Part shown: one piece after another, positions 32,925 to 41,646 of the stretch
Position numbering within the stretch: position 1 is the first letter of the stretch
How the letters are laid out: each line of letters begins with the position of its first letter
From: Caulobacter sp. SLTY
GTDB lineage: Bacteria; Pseudomonadota; Alphaproteobacteria; Caulobacterales; Caulobacteraceae
Assembly: GCF_009905535.1 (NCBI RefSeq)
Contig: NZ_JAAALA010000001.1
Coordinates: 124,001 to 188,000, forward strand
DNA length: 64,000 bases
Reading direction: 5' to 3'
The notes under the pieces: model-generated
What the model was told of the DNA's origin: nothing
Databases searched by the model: none
Seen by the model: the letters and a program-made list of their open reading frames with translations, nothing else
Position numbers and translations under genes: made by a program

Positions 32925-33869
32925 ATGACAACCTTCGACCTCAGCAATGTTCCGCGTGTCCTGCCCAAGCTCAAGGTGGAGGAGGCGGTGGCGGCCGATC
33001 TGGTCAGCCGGGGCACGCAGCTGGCCCTGGACCTGGCCGTGGCGGCGATCATCATCCTGGTCACCCTGTGGGCCTCGCGCTGGGCCTCCACCCTGGCGCG
33101 GTCCATCGTCGGGCGGATGAGCCGGCATGAGACGCCGGACGCCACCCTGCAGACCTTCTTCGCCTCCCTGGTCCGCTACATCGTGGTCATCGTGGGCGCC
33201 GTGGCGGTGCTGCAGCAGCTGGGCGTGAAGACGACCTCCATCCTGGCGGTGCTGGGCGCCGCCTCGCTGGCGGTGGGCCTGGCGCTGCAGGGGGCGCTGA
33301 CCAATGTGGCGGCGGGGGTGATGATCCTGGCGTTCCGGCCCTATCGGGTGGGGGACTTCATCGAGACCTCGAACCGCAAGGGCACGGTGCGGGCGCTGGA
33401 CCTGTTCACCACCGAGCTGACCACGCCGGATAACCTGAAGGTCGTGCTGCCCAACAGCAAGGTGTTCGGCGATGTGATCGTCAACCACAGCTATCACGAG
33501 CGGCGGCGGGTGGACGCGGTGTTCAAGGTGCCGATCACCGCCGACCTGGCCCCGATCATGGCCGGGCTGAAGGCGCGGGCGGAGGCCGATCCCCGGGCGA
33601 TGAAGGACGCGCCGGTGGTGGTCGAGGTGACCAGCGTGATGCATGACGGGGTCGAGCTGGCGGCGCGGGTCTGGGTGATGCCGTCCGACCATGCCGGGCT
33701 GCTGGCCGACCTGCTGCTGGCCGCGCGGCTGCTAGAGGGGGGACAGCCCCTGCCACCCCCGCCGCCGCCCAAGGTGAAGAAGCCTATCCCTGCAAAGCCT
33801 GCGAAAGGTCGTCGATCAGGTCTTGGCGGTCTTCGATCCCGACTGAAAGCCGGACCAGACCGTCCGTGA
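32925..33869 (+). CDS. MscS-family mechanosensitive channel (second of a tandem pair)
   Basis: The 314-residue protein is closely similar to the preceding channel, with the near-identical pore segment TTSILAVLGAASLAVGLALQ and beta domain VRALDLFTTELTTPDNLKVV. The C-terminal tail is Pro/Lys/Arg-rich (QPLPPPPPPKVKKPIPAKPA). Its last 86 bases overlap the end of the convergent cystathionine gene, an unusually long convergent overlap. Most of the odd basic tail is encoded in that overlap. The pair probably arose by tandem duplication. Confidence 0.88.
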   Translation: MTTFDLSNVPRVLPKLKVEEAVAADLVSRGTQLALDLAVAAIIILVTLWASRWASTLARSIVGRMSRHETPDATLQTFFASLVRYIVVIVGAVAVLQQLGVKTTSILAVLGAASLAVGLALQGALTNVAAGVMILAFRPYRVGDFIETSNRKGTVRALDLFTTELTTPDNLKVVLPNSKVFGDVIVNHSYHERRRVDAVFKVPITADLAPIMAGLKARAEADPRAMKDAPVVVEVTSVMHDGVELAARVWVMPSDHAGLLADLLLAARLLEGGQPLPPPPPPKVKKPIPAKPAKGRRSGLGGLRSRLKAGPDRP

Positions 33870-34962
33870 TACCCACGGCCGCCCGCTGCTCGGGTGGGAT
33901 GGAGGCGTGGGTCATGATGGCCGGGTGCTCGATCAGGCTTTCCACCCCGCCCAGCGACTCGGCCAGGGTGAACAGCCGGGTCCGTTCGAGCAGCTTGCGG
34001 GCGGGGCTAAGGCCACCCTTGATGTCGACCGAGATGATGCCGCCGAAGCCGCCCTTCATCTGGCGGACGGCCAGCTCGTGCTGCGGGTGGGATTTCAGGC
34101 CCGGATAGATGACCCGCTCGACGGCCGGGTGGGATTCCAGCCACTGGGCGATGGCCAGGCCGCTCTCGCAGGTGCGCTCCATGCGCAGGGCCAGGGTCTT
34201 GAGGCCGCGCAAAGCGAGGAAGCTGTCGAACGGGCCGCTGATGGCGCCGACCGCGTTCTGCAGGAACTTCATCTCGGCGGCGAGCTCGGCGTTGTCGCCG
34301 ACGATGGCCACCCCGCCGACCATGTCCGAATGGCCGTTGAGGTATTTGGTCGTCGAATGGGTGACCATGTCGAAGCCCAGCTCCAGCGGCCGCTGGATGT
34401 AGGGGCTGGCGAAGGTGTTGTCGGCCACGGTGATCAGGCCGTGCTTCTTGGCGAGGTTGGCGACGGCCTCCAGGTCGACCAGCCGCAGCGTCGGGTTGGT
34501 GGGGGTCTCGACCCACAGCATCTTGGTCTCGGGCAGGATGGCGGCCTCGATGGCGGCCAGATCGCTCATGTCGACGAAGCTGAACGACAGGCCGGCCGAG
34601 CGCTTCTTGACCCGCTCGAACAGGCGGTAGCTGCCGCCGTAGAGGTCGTCGGTGGCGATCACATGGGCGCCGGTGTCCAGCGTCTCCATCACCGTGGCGG
34701 CGCAGGCCAGGCCGGAGGCGAAGGCGAAGGCCGCCGTTCCGCTTTCGAGGTCGGCGATGCAGCGTTCGAAGGCGAAGCGGGTCGGGTTCTGGCTGCGGGC
34801 GTATTCGAAGCCCTTGTGCACGCCGGGGCTTTCCTGGGCGTAGGTGCTGGTGGCGTAGATCGGCGGCATCACCGCGCCCGTGGTCGGGTCCGGGCTCTGG
34901 CCGGCGTGGATGGTGCGGGTGGCGAAGGCCAGGCGGTTCTTGCCGTCGGTGGGAGTGCTCAT
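33784..34962 (-). CDS. Cystathionine gamma-lyase/gamma-synthase family PLP enzyme
   Basis: The 392-residue transsulfuration enzyme has the PLP lysine in HSTTKYLNGHSDMVGG, the phosphate-binding region FASGLACAATVMET and YGGSYRLFERV. With the CBS gene beside it, the more likely role is cystathionine gamma-lyase, giving cysteine from cystathionine. Gamma-synthase (MetB) activity cannot be excluded, since the two are hard to tell apart. The MSTPTDGKNRLAF start is chosen; 17 upstream codons lie within a repeat. The CBS gene is upstream, separated by repeat family D. Confidence 0.9.
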   Translation of the reverse strand: MSTPTDGKNRLAFATRTIHAGQSPDPTTGAVMPPIYATSTYAQESPGVHKGFEYARSQNPTRFAFERCIADLESGTAAFAFASGLACAATVMETLDTGAHVIATDDLYGGSYRLFERVKKRSAGLSFSFVDMSDLAAIEAAILPETKMLWVETPTNPTLRLVDLEAVANLAKKHGLITVADNTFASPYIQRPLELGFDMVTHSTTKYLNGHSDMVGGVAIVGDNAELAAEMKFLQNAVGAISGPFDSFLALRGLKTLALRMERTCESGLAIAQWLESHPAVERVIYPGLKSHPQHELAVRQMKGGFGGIISVDIKGGLSPARKLLERTRLFTLAESLGGVESLIEHPAIMTHASIPPEQRAAVGITDGLVRLSVGIEDRQDLIDDLSQALQG

Positions 34963-34986
34963 CGCGGGGTCTCGCTTACCCCCGAC

Positions 34987-35080
34987 CGTCATGGTCGGGC
35001 TTGTCCCGACCACCCATACACGCGGGCTTGGCCGGAAAGGTCTCAGGGTATGGGTCCTCGCAACAAGTGCGAGGATGACG
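34987..35080. repeat. Palindromic intergenic element, family D
   Basis: The element runs from CGTCATGGTCGGGCTTGTC to GTGCGAGGATGACG. The outer arms CGTCAT/ATGACG are inverted. Inside are two local hairpins (TGGTCGGG/CCCGACCA and CCTCGCA/TGCGAGG) and CCCATA pairing with TATGGG. It separates the CBS stop from the gamma-lyase start, so it is transcribed in the operon's 5' side for the second gene. Only one copy is seen here. Confidence 0.7.
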
Positions 35081-35089
35081 GAGCTGGGG

Positions 35090-36472
35090 TCAGGCGGTGC
35101 GCCTGAGATGGTTGATCAGGTCCACCCGGGTGATCAGGCCGAGCAGTTCGTCGCCGTCCATGACCACCGCCACCTCGTCGCGTTCGAACACCGGGGTCAG
35201 GTCCGAAAGCGGCTGATGGCTTTCCAGGGTCTTGACGTTGCGGGTCATCGCCGAGCCGACCTTGGTGGCGAAGCCCTCGCCCTCGCCGGCCCTGGCCACG
35301 GCGCTCAGCACGTCGCTCTCGTCGAGAATGCCGACCAGTTTGCCGTGATCGACGACGGGCAGCTGGCTGATGTCGGCGCTGCGCATTCGGTTGTAGGCGG
35401 TCAGCAGGGTGTCGTCGGGGCCGATGGTAATTACCCCGCCGTCGGCATAGCGCTTGGCGATCAGGTCGGAGAGGTCGCCGCGCGGGGTGCGATCCTCGAA
35501 GCCGTGGGCGCTGACCCACAGGTCGTTGAACATCTTGGTCAGGTATTTGGCGCCGGTGTCGCAGACGATGCTGACCACCCGCTGGGGCTCGGTCTGCTCG
35601 CGGCAGTACTTCAGGGCGGCGGCCAGCAGGGTGCCGGAGGAGGAGCCGGCGAGGATGCCCTCCTTCTGTAGCAGGTCGCGGGCGGTTTCGACGCTTTCGC
35701 GGTCGCTGATGGCGTAGGCCTTGGAGACAAGGTCCATCTGGGCGTTGATCGGGATGAAGTCCTCGCCGATGCCCTCGACGATCCAGCTGCCGGCCTCGCC
35801 GTAGGTTCCGGTGTTGACGTAGTCGTAGAGGATGGAGCCGACCGGGTCGGCCAGGATCATCTTCGTTTTCGGGCTGTGCTTCTGGAAGTAGCGGCCAAGG
35901 CCGGTGAGCGTGCCGCCGGAGCCGACCCCGACCACCACCGCGTCGAGGTCCCCGCCCATCTGTTCGAGGATTTCCGGGCCAGTAGTGGTCTCGTGGGCCA
36001 GCGGGTTGGCTGGGTTCTCGAACTGGTTGACGTACAGCGAGCCGGGGAGGCCCTGGGCGATGGTCTGGGCCATGTCCTGGTAATATTCGGGGTGGCCCTT
36101 GCCGACGTCAGAGCGGGTGATCCGCACATCGACGCCCATGGCCCGCAGGTGGAGGATTTTCTCCCGCGCCATCTTGTCCGGCACGATGAGGATCAGCTTG
36201 TAGCCCTTCAGGGTGGCGACCTGCGCCAGGCCCAGGCCCGTGTTGCCGGCCGTGGCCTCGATGATCACACCGCCGGGCTTGAGCGTCCCGTCCTTCTCGG
36301 CCGCCTCGATCATTGAGCGGGCGATGCGGTCCTTGATCGAGCCGCCGGGGTTCTGGTTTTCCAGCTTGAGGAACAGACGGCAGAGGCCGGTGTCGATCTT
36401 GGTCACCTCGACCATCGGGGTGGCGCCGATCAGGTCGAGCGCGGAGCCGGTCGCGGCGGGCAGGTCGGTCAT
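35090..36472 (-). CDS. Cystathionine beta-synthase
   Basis: The 460-residue protein has a fold-type II PLP domain (about 1-325) with the Schiff-base lysine K47 in GGSIKDRIARSM, GNTGLGLAQV, and SGGTLTGLGRYF for the cofactor phosphate. A C-terminal pair of CBS domains follows (about 335-460). It joins serine and homocysteine to give cystathionine. Together with the gamma-lyase downstream it completes reverse transsulfuration from methionine to cysteine. The ATG at 36472 has AGGAAAC just upstream; a 66-codon open frame before it is not part of the protein. Confidence 0.9.
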   Translation of the reverse strand: MTDLPAATGSALDLIGATPMVEVTKIDTGLCRLFLKLENQNPGGSIKDRIARSMIEAAEKDGTLKPGGVIIEATAGNTGLGLAQVATLKGYKLILIVPDKMAREKILHLRAMGVDVRITRSDVGKGHPEYYQDMAQTIAQGLPGSLYVNQFENPANPLAHETTTGPEILEQMGGDLDAVVVGVGSGGTLTGLGRYFQKHSPKTKMILADPVGSILYDYVNTGTYGEAGSWIVEGIGEDFIPINAQMDLVSKAYAISDRESVETARDLLQKEGILAGSSSGTLLAAALKYCREQTEPQRVVSIVCDTGAKYLTKMFNDLWVSAHGFEDRTPRGDLSDLIAKRYADGGVITIGPDDTLLTAYNRMRSADISQLPVVDHGKLVGILDESDVLSAVARAGEGEGFATKVGSAMTRNVKTLESHQPLSDLTPVFERDEVAVVMDGDELLGLITRVDLINHLRRTA

Positions 36473-36563
36473 GTTTGTTTCCTGGAGCGCCGCGCGTTCC
36501 GCTGCGGCATGAATTGTCCCCTGACTAACGCGTCGGCGGGCATGAAGGAAGCAAACAGACGCG

Positions 36564-37088
36564 TTACAGCGGAAGACCCGTGCGCGCCGCGCAGGCGACG
36601 AGGAAGGCGTCGAGGTCGCCGCCCGCGAACAGATAGCCGTCGACCCCTGCCCCGTTGGCCGCCTGAACATCGGCCGGCTTGTCGCCGATCATCAGGGCGT
36701 TCTTGGGATCGATCCCGAAGTCCCTGAGCGCCCGCAACACCATGCCGGGGTTGGGCTTGCGGTCGGGGTGGTCGGCCTGGCGGTAGCGGTCCTCGGCGGC
36801 GTCCTCATGGAAGGGGCAGAAGTAGATTTCGTCGATCCGGGCGCCCTCGGCGGCCAGCTGGCGGCGCATCTCGGCATGGAAGCCGTGCATCTGCTCTTCG
36901 CTGTAGTAGCCCCGCCCGATCCCCGACTGGTTGGTGGCGATCAGCACCAGGCCACCGGCGTCGTTGACCCGCTTGATGGCCGCGCGGGCGCCCGGGATCC
37001 AGACCAGCTTTTCCGGCTCAAAGGCATAGCCGTAGTCCTCGTTGAGGACACCGTCGCGGTCGAAGATCACGGCGAAGGGGGTGGGCAT
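36564..37088 (-). CDS. GmhB/HisB-N-like HAD phosphatase
   Basis: The 174-residue HAD-superfamily phosphatase has motif I FDRDGVLNED, motif II IATNQSGIGRG and motif IV MIGDKPADVQAA, as in D-glycero-D-manno-heptose 1,7-bisphosphate phosphatase. The structural zinc site is only half kept: YFCPFH is present, but the expected CxC before RKP is replaced by ADHPDRKP. It may still dephosphorylate a sugar bisphosphate for heptose synthesis; the substrate is uncertain. It is upstream of the CBS gene on the same strand, 91 bases apart. Confidence 0.82.
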   Translation of the reverse strand: MPTPFAVIFDRDGVLNEDYGYAFEPEKLVWIPGARAAIKRVNDAGGLVLIATNQSGIGRGYYSEEQMHGFHAEMRRQLAAEGARIDEIYFCPFHEDAAEDRYRQADHPDRKPNPGMVLRALRDFGIDPKNALMIGDKPADVQAANGAGVDGYLFAGGDLDAFLVACAARTGLPL

Positions 37089-37129
37089 GGCGGGCTCTAC
37101 TAGCGCGCCATGCCCGCCGTCTCCAGTCC

Positions 37130-37639
37130 CTAAGCCGCCTGACGCCCGCCGGCCAGGAAGTCCATCTTGCCGAGCGGCGCGCCTTCCTTGCGCAGCAGGC
37201 CGTAGGCGGTGACCGCGTGGAAGTAGAAGTTCGGCAGGGAGAAGTTGAACAGGAAGTCGCGGCCGGTGAAGCTCATCGTCCGGCCCGGGAATTTCAGCTC
37301 GATGGTGGCGTCCTCGCGGCCGTCGACCTGCTCCGGGGTGATGGTCTCGACGAAGGCGATGGTCTTTTCCAGGCGCTCGCGCAGCTGGGCGAAGGTGGTT
37401 TCCTCGTCGGGCATCGATGGCGGCTCGATACCGGCCAGGCGGGCGGCGCCGCCCTTGGCCGCATCGCTGACCATCTGGATCTGGCGGGTCAGGGGATGCA
37501 TGTCGGGGGCGAGGCGGGCTTCCAGCCAGCCGGCGATGTTGTCCCCGGCGTGGCCGTGGGCCTTGTCGAGGTTGGCGACCAGGTTGCGCAGGCCGTTGAG
37601 GTAGACCGGGATCGAGACGTCGTAGAGTGAAAGGGACAA
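37130..37639 (-). CDS. DUF1993 family protein
   Basis: The 169-residue protein starts MSLSLYDVSIPVYLNGLRNL and matches DUF1993, a family of small helical proteins related to the DinB/YfiT four-helix bundle. The DUF1993 signature near SLPNFYFHAVTAYGLLRKEG is present. Some bundle proteins of this type bind metal through histidines, but only H141-type residues are visible and the function is unknown. It sits between the GmhB-like and acyl-CoA dehydrogenase genes, all on the minus strand. Confidence 0.85.
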   Translation of the reverse strand: MSLSLYDVSIPVYLNGLRNLVANLDKAHGHAGDNIAGWLEARLAPDMHPLTRQIQMVSDAAKGGAARLAGIEPPSMPDEETTFAQLRERLEKTIAFVETITPEQVDGREDATIELKFPGRTMSFTGRDFLFNFSLPNFYFHAVTAYGLLRKEGAPLGKMDFLAGGRQAA

Positions 37640-37701
37640 GGCGTTTCTCCTGAAGGCCGCGTGGTCCAGCAGATGGGCGCAATCACGCCGTTCGCCAAGA
37701 G

Positions 37702-38853
37702 CTAGAACAGCAGCTGTCGGGCGATCAAATTGCGCTGGGTCTCGCTGGTGCCCGAATAGATGCTGGCGGCCCGCAGGCAGAGGTGACGCGCCATCGCTCG
37801 CGCGCCCTGATCGAGTTCCTCGCCGTTCAGGCCGATGGCGGCCAGGGCCGCCCCGGCCTGGGGCCCGGCCGCCTCCATGGCCAGCTCGCAGACCCGCTGG
37901 TGCAGTTCGCTGCCGATCAGCTTGAGCATCGAGGGGGTGGTCGCCGCCCCGACCTCGGCCCGGCCGCTGGGAAGGGCCGCCAGCTCCAGCTGGGCGAAGG
38001 CCTCAAGCTCGATCTGAAGCCCAGACAGCCGCCGGCGAAGCGACGGCTCGATCGCCTCTCCGCCGGCGGCCACCGCTTCGGCCGCCCGCCGCAGGCTGCG
38101 GGCGACCAGGGCGGATGGGGTGTTGTTGGAGCGGGCCAGGGACATCAGCCGTTTGGCCACCGTCCAGCCGTCGTTCTCGGGCCCGACTCGGTTGGCCTCG
38201 GGGACGAAGACATCGTCGAAGAAGACCTCGTTGAACTCCCGCTCCCCTGTCAGGTCGAGAATGGGCCGCACGGTCAGGCCGGGGCTGTCCATGTCGAGCA
38301 GCAGGAAGGTCAGCCCCTGCTGGCGGCGCTCGAAGTCGCCGGTGCGGACGATGGCGAACATGCGGTTGGAATGGTGAGCCCCGGTGGTCCAGATCTTCGA
38401 GCCGATTACCCGATAGCCGCCAGGGACCGGGACAGCGCGGGTCGAGATGGCGGCGAGGTCTGATCCCGCGCCGGGCTCGGAGAACCCCTGGGCCCAGAGG
38501 TCGTCGCCCCGCAGGATGGGCCCGATGTACCGCTCCCGCTGGTCCGGGGTTCCCATCTCGATCAGTAGCGGGCCAAGGCTGCGGATACCGCCGGCGAACA
38601 GCACCGGGGCGTCGTTGGCCACGCATTCGCGGTCGAACAGGAACCGCTGGCGGGCCGTCCAGCCGGCGCCGCCCCAATCCACCGGCCAGGCCGGCGCCGC
38701 CCAGCCCTGGTCGAACAGCCGCCGATGCCAGAGGCGGCAGGCGGCGATGTCGGAATGGACGCCCAGCGTCTTGCGGCCCGCGTCCCGAAGGTCGGGGGTC
38801 AGGGCCTCATCCAGAAAGGCGCGCACCTGGGTGAGGAAAGCCGCCTCGTCCAT
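37702..38853 (-). CDS. Acyl-CoA dehydrogenase family flavoprotein
   Basis: The 383-residue protein has the acyl-CoA dehydrogenase fold, with the FAD-binding segment WAQGFSEPGAGSDLAAIST, GSKIWTTGAHHS, and the C-terminal SIYSGTSETQRNLIARQLLF. It would introduce an alpha-beta double bond into an acyl-CoA. The start ATG overlaps the rubredoxin stop (TGATG), so it is translationally coupled to rubredoxin and the P450 upstream. That context suggests it acts on the product of the P450 route, for example a sterol, terpenoid or branched acid. This is inference. Confidence 0.88.
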   Translation of the reverse strand: MDEAAFLTQVRAFLDEALTPDLRDAGRKTLGVHSDIAACRLWHRRLFDQGWAAPAWPVDWGGAGWTARQRFLFDRECVANDAPVLFAGGIRSLGPLLIEMGTPDQRERYIGPILRGDDLWAQGFSEPGAGSDLAAISTRAVPVPGGYRVIGSKIWTTGAHHSNRMFAIVRTGDFERRQQGLTFLLLDMDSPGLTVRPILDLTGEREFNEVFFDDVFVPEANRVGPENDGWTVAKRLMSLARSNNTPSALVARSLRRAAEAVAAGGEAIEPSLRRRLSGLQIELEAFAQLELAALPSGRAEVGAATTPSMLKLIGSELHQRVCELAMEAAGPQAGAALAAIGLNGEELDQGARAMARHLCLRAASIYSGTSETQRNLIARQLLF

Positions 38854-39026
38854 CACAGCTCCACCATGTCGAAGTCGGCCTTGGGCGTGCCGCACAGGGG
38901 ACAGATCCAGTCGTCCGGGATCTCGGCCCAGCGGGTTCCCGGCGCCAGGCCCTCAGCCGGGTCCCCCGCCTCCTCCTCGTAGAGGTAGCCACAGGTGCGG
39001 CACTGCCAGGTCTTGTAGGGCGCCAT
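38853..39026 (-). CDS. Rubredoxin
   Basis: The 57-residue protein is a classic rubredoxin with the two iron-binding motifs CRTCGYLYEE and CPLCGTPK. It is a one-electron carrier. The gene is squeezed between the P450 (one base gap) and the acyl-CoA dehydrogenase (one-base overlap). This suggests it serves as the P450's electron donor or as an acceptor for the dehydrogenase. Rubredoxins usually partner alkane hydroxylases rather than P450s, so the pairing is unusual. No rubredoxin reductase is in the window. Confidence 0.93.
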   Translation of the reverse strand: MAPYKTWQCRTCGYLYEEEAGDPAEGLAPGTRWAEIPDDWICPLCGTPKADFDMVEL

Positions 39027-39027
39027 G

Positions 39028-40305
39028 TCAGTGCAGGGTGAAGCGGATCGGCACGGCCTTGGGCCCGCAGACGAAGGCGGCGGCCATACGTCTGGGCTCG
39101 CCGTCCAGTTCGATGGTCGCCACCCGCTGGAGCAGCTCTTCCCAGAGGATGCGCATCTCCATCCGCGCCAGATGCTGGCCGAGGCAGACATGGGCGCCGT
39201 AGCCGAAGGCGACATGGCGGTTGGGGCTGCGGTCGGGACGGAACTCGAAGGGGGCGTCGAACACCGCCTCGTCGCGGTTGCCGGACGGATAGGACAGCAT
39301 CAGCCAGTCGCCCTTGGCGATATTCCGGCCCGCGAGCTCGGTATCCTCGGTGGCGGTGCGCATGAAATGCTTCACCGGAGTGACCCAGCGGATCGACTCC
39401 TCGATCAGCCCGCCGACCAGCGAGGGGTCGGCCTGAAGCCGCTTCCACAGCTCCGGCCGCTCGGCCAGGGCCCAGAGCGCGCCGGCGGTGGTCGAGGAGG
39501 TGGTGTCGTGCCCGGCCGTTGCCGCAATGATGTAGTAGCCCATCGCCTCCAGGTGGCCGAGCGGCTGGCCTTCGATCGATCCGTTGGCGATCAGGCTGGC
39601 CAGGTCCTCGCGCGGGTTGGCCCGGCGATCCTCGGTCATGGCGTTGAAGTAGGTCATGAAGTCGATGACCACCGACTGGATAGTGTCCACCCCTTCCTTT
39701 TCGTCGGCGACCCGGGCGCCGCTGCGGTTGAGGTCCGGGTCGGCGCTTCCGAACAGTTCCTGGGTCAGCTTGAGCATCCGGCCCTCGTCGGACTCAGGCA
39801 CGCCGATCAGCTCCATGATCACATGCAGCGGGTAGAGAAAGGCGACGTCCCTGGCGAAGTCGCAGCGGCCGCCCATGTCGCACATCCGATCGACGAAGCC
39901 GCGGGCGATCTCGCGGATCCGGGCCTCGAGCCGGCGCAGGCTCTGGGGCGCGAAGGCCCCCTGGGTGAGCATGCGGTATGCCCGGTGATCGGGGTTGTCC
40001 ATCTGCACCAGGGAGCGGACCAGGTGGGGCGAGCCGCCCATCATCGCCCGAACCTGCCGGTCGCCCTCGATGGTTGTCAGGACGGTGGAGCGGTCGCCGT
40101 TGTGGAACAGCTCGTTCTGACGCTCGACCGCCTGGATGTCAGCGTGGCGGGTGACCACCCAGAACGGGTCGAATCCCTCCGGCTGGGCCTGGGCCAGGGG
40201 CGCCTCGACGCGCAGCCAGCGGAAGGCCTCGTCGACCCGGTCGCCGTCGGCGTAGGCGAAGGGGTCGATGATGGTCTGGGCGATGGACTGGGGAATGAGG
40301 GCCAT
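39028..40305 (-). CDS. Cytochrome P450
   Basis: The 425-residue soluble P450 has the I-helix oxygen-activation motif AGHDTT (264-269), the ExxR pair E303/R306 in ESIRW, and the heme ligand C374 in FGYGAHVCLGQHLARME. It has the general look of bacterial class I P450s that hydroxylate terpenoids, steroids or fatty acids. The substrate is not deducible. It heads the operon P450-rubredoxin-acyl-CoA dehydrogenase. MALIPQSI is chosen as start; open frame upstream lacks a ribosome-binding site. Confidence 0.93.
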   Translation of the reverse strand: MALIPQSIAQTIIDPFAYADGDRVDEAFRWLRVEAPLAQAQPEGFDPFWVVTRHADIQAVERQNELFHNGDRSTVLTTIEGDRQVRAMMGGSPHLVRSLVQMDNPDHRAYRMLTQGAFAPQSLRRLEARIREIARGFVDRMCDMGGRCDFARDVAFLYPLHVIMELIGVPESDEGRMLKLTQELFGSADPDLNRSGARVADEKEGVDTIQSVVIDFMTYFNAMTEDRRANPREDLASLIANGSIEGQPLGHLEAMGYYIIAATAGHDTTSSTTAGALWALAERPELWKRLQADPSLVGGLIEESIRWVTPVKHFMRTATEDTELAGRNIAKGDWLMLSYPSGNRDEAVFDAPFEFRPDRSPNRHVAFGYGAHVCLGQHLARMEMRILWEELLQRVATIELDGEPRRMAAAFVCGPKAVPIRFTLH

Positions 40306-40457
40306 GGCGTTTCCGTTTTTCTTTATCGACGCCTCCCTTGCGGGCAGGCCCGCGTGACGCCGTGCTTTCGAGCATGCCCCCCGAGGCCGGCCCGCCGATT
40401 GATCCAAATCAAGGGGCCGACGGTTGAGCCGGTCGGCCCCGCGCCGTAAGACGAAGC

Positions 40458-41579
40458 GTGCCCGCGCCCGCCGACATCCTTGGCTATCGAGACGCCCTCA
40501 AGGCCTGGCTGTTCGAGGCGGCCCTGCCTCTTTGGTGGGAGCGGGGGACCGACCACCTCGCCGGCGGTTTCTTCGAGAAGCTGGACCCGGAAGGATCGCC
40601 GGTCGCCGCGCCGCGCCGGACGCGGGTGATCGCTCGGCAGGTCTATGTCTTCGCCCAGGCCGGCCGGATGGGCTGGACCGGGCCGTGGGGGGACGCGCTG
40701 CGCCACGGGCTGATCGCCCTGGACCGGCATCTGAGGCCCGATGGCCTGTTCCGCTTCTCCGACGCGGATGAGAGCCCGCAGCCCTATGAACAGGCCTTCG
40801 GCCTGCTGGCCCTGGCCGCCGCGCGCCAGGCGCTGGGACCCGGGCACGGACTGGAGTCGATGGCCCAGCGGACCCGCGCCGCCCTGGCGGCCAGGCTGGG
40901 CCGGCCCGACGGTGGGGTTCATGACGATGAGACCGGCGGCGGCCCCCTGAGGGCCAATCCGCTGATGCATCTGTTCGAGGCGGCCCTGGCCTGGCGCGAG
41001 GCGGGGGAGGACGGCGGCTGGGCCGACCTTTCCAACCGCATCGCCCGGCTGGCCCGCGAGCGGCTGATCCAGCCGGGGAGCGGCGGGCTGCCCGAACTCT
41101 TCGACCTCGACTGGACGCCGACGCAAGAGGCGGAGCTCGAGCCCGGCCATCAGTTCGAGTGGGGGTTTTTGTTGCTGCGTCATGCCGCCCTGACCCAGAA
41201 CCTCGGCTCAGCCGAGGCGGGCCGGGGCTTGATCCTGCTGGCCGAGCGGGCGGGGGTCGCGCCCGACGGGTTGGTCATCGCGGCGCTGGGCCAGGACCTG
41301 ACGCCCCACGACCGCACCGCCCGCCTCTGGCCCCAGACCGAGCGGACCCGCGCCGGCGCCGCGCTGGCGGCCCGTGAGGCGGACCTGGGCTGGGCCATCG
41401 CCGGCCATGGGGCGGCGGGGCTGCTGCGCTATCTCGACACGCCGCTGCCCGGCCTGTGGCGGGAGCATCGCGAGCCGACCGGCGGCTGGCGCCCCGAGCC
41501 CTCGCCGGCCTCCAGCCTCTATCATCTGGTCGGCGCCATCCAGGCGTTGGATGAAGCTTGCCTGCAAGCGCCATCATGA
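40458..41579 (+). CDS. AGE-family sugar epimerase/isomerase
   Basis: The 373-residue protein has the alpha6/alpha6 barrel typical of N-acylglucosamine 2-epimerase and mannose isomerase. Key sites are RQVYVFAQA, the substrate-contacting RANPLMHLFEAALAW, EPGHQFEWGFLL with the catalytic histidine, and RLWPQTE. The C-terminal SSLYHLVGAI fits. It probably interconverts mannose/fructose or N-acetyl sugars. The start is a GTG preceded by only a weak purine stretch (AAGACGAAG). It is divergent from the P450 operon and precedes cysD by 67 bases. Confidence 0.87.
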   Translation: MPAPADILGYRDALKAWLFEAALPLWWERGTDHLAGGFFEKLDPEGSPVAAPRRTRVIARQVYVFAQAGRMGWTGPWGDALRHGLIALDRHLRPDGLFRFSDADESPQPYEQAFGLLALAAARQALGPGHGLESMAQRTRAALAARLGRPDGGVHDDETGGGPLRANPLMHLFEAALAWREAGEDGGWADLSNRIARLARERLIQPGSGGLPELFDLDWTPTQEAELEPGHQFEWGFLLLRHAALTQNLGSAEAGRGLILLAERAGVAPDGLVIAALGQDLTPHDRTARLWPQTERTRAGAALAAREADLGWAIAGHGAAGLLRYLDTPLPGLWREHREPTGGWRPEPSPASSLYHLVGAIQALDEACLQAPS

Positions 41580-41646
41580 ACCGTGTCTTGCGCCCGTACG
41601 CCGGCCTGCGTAAGCCGACCCGCGCTCTTCCTCTGTGGACCTCTGT

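Noticed and set aside
36473-36563. A possible SAM riboswitch upstream of cystathionine beta-synthase
   Set aside because: The 91-base gap shows no SAM-II pseudoknot consensus that I can recognise by eye.
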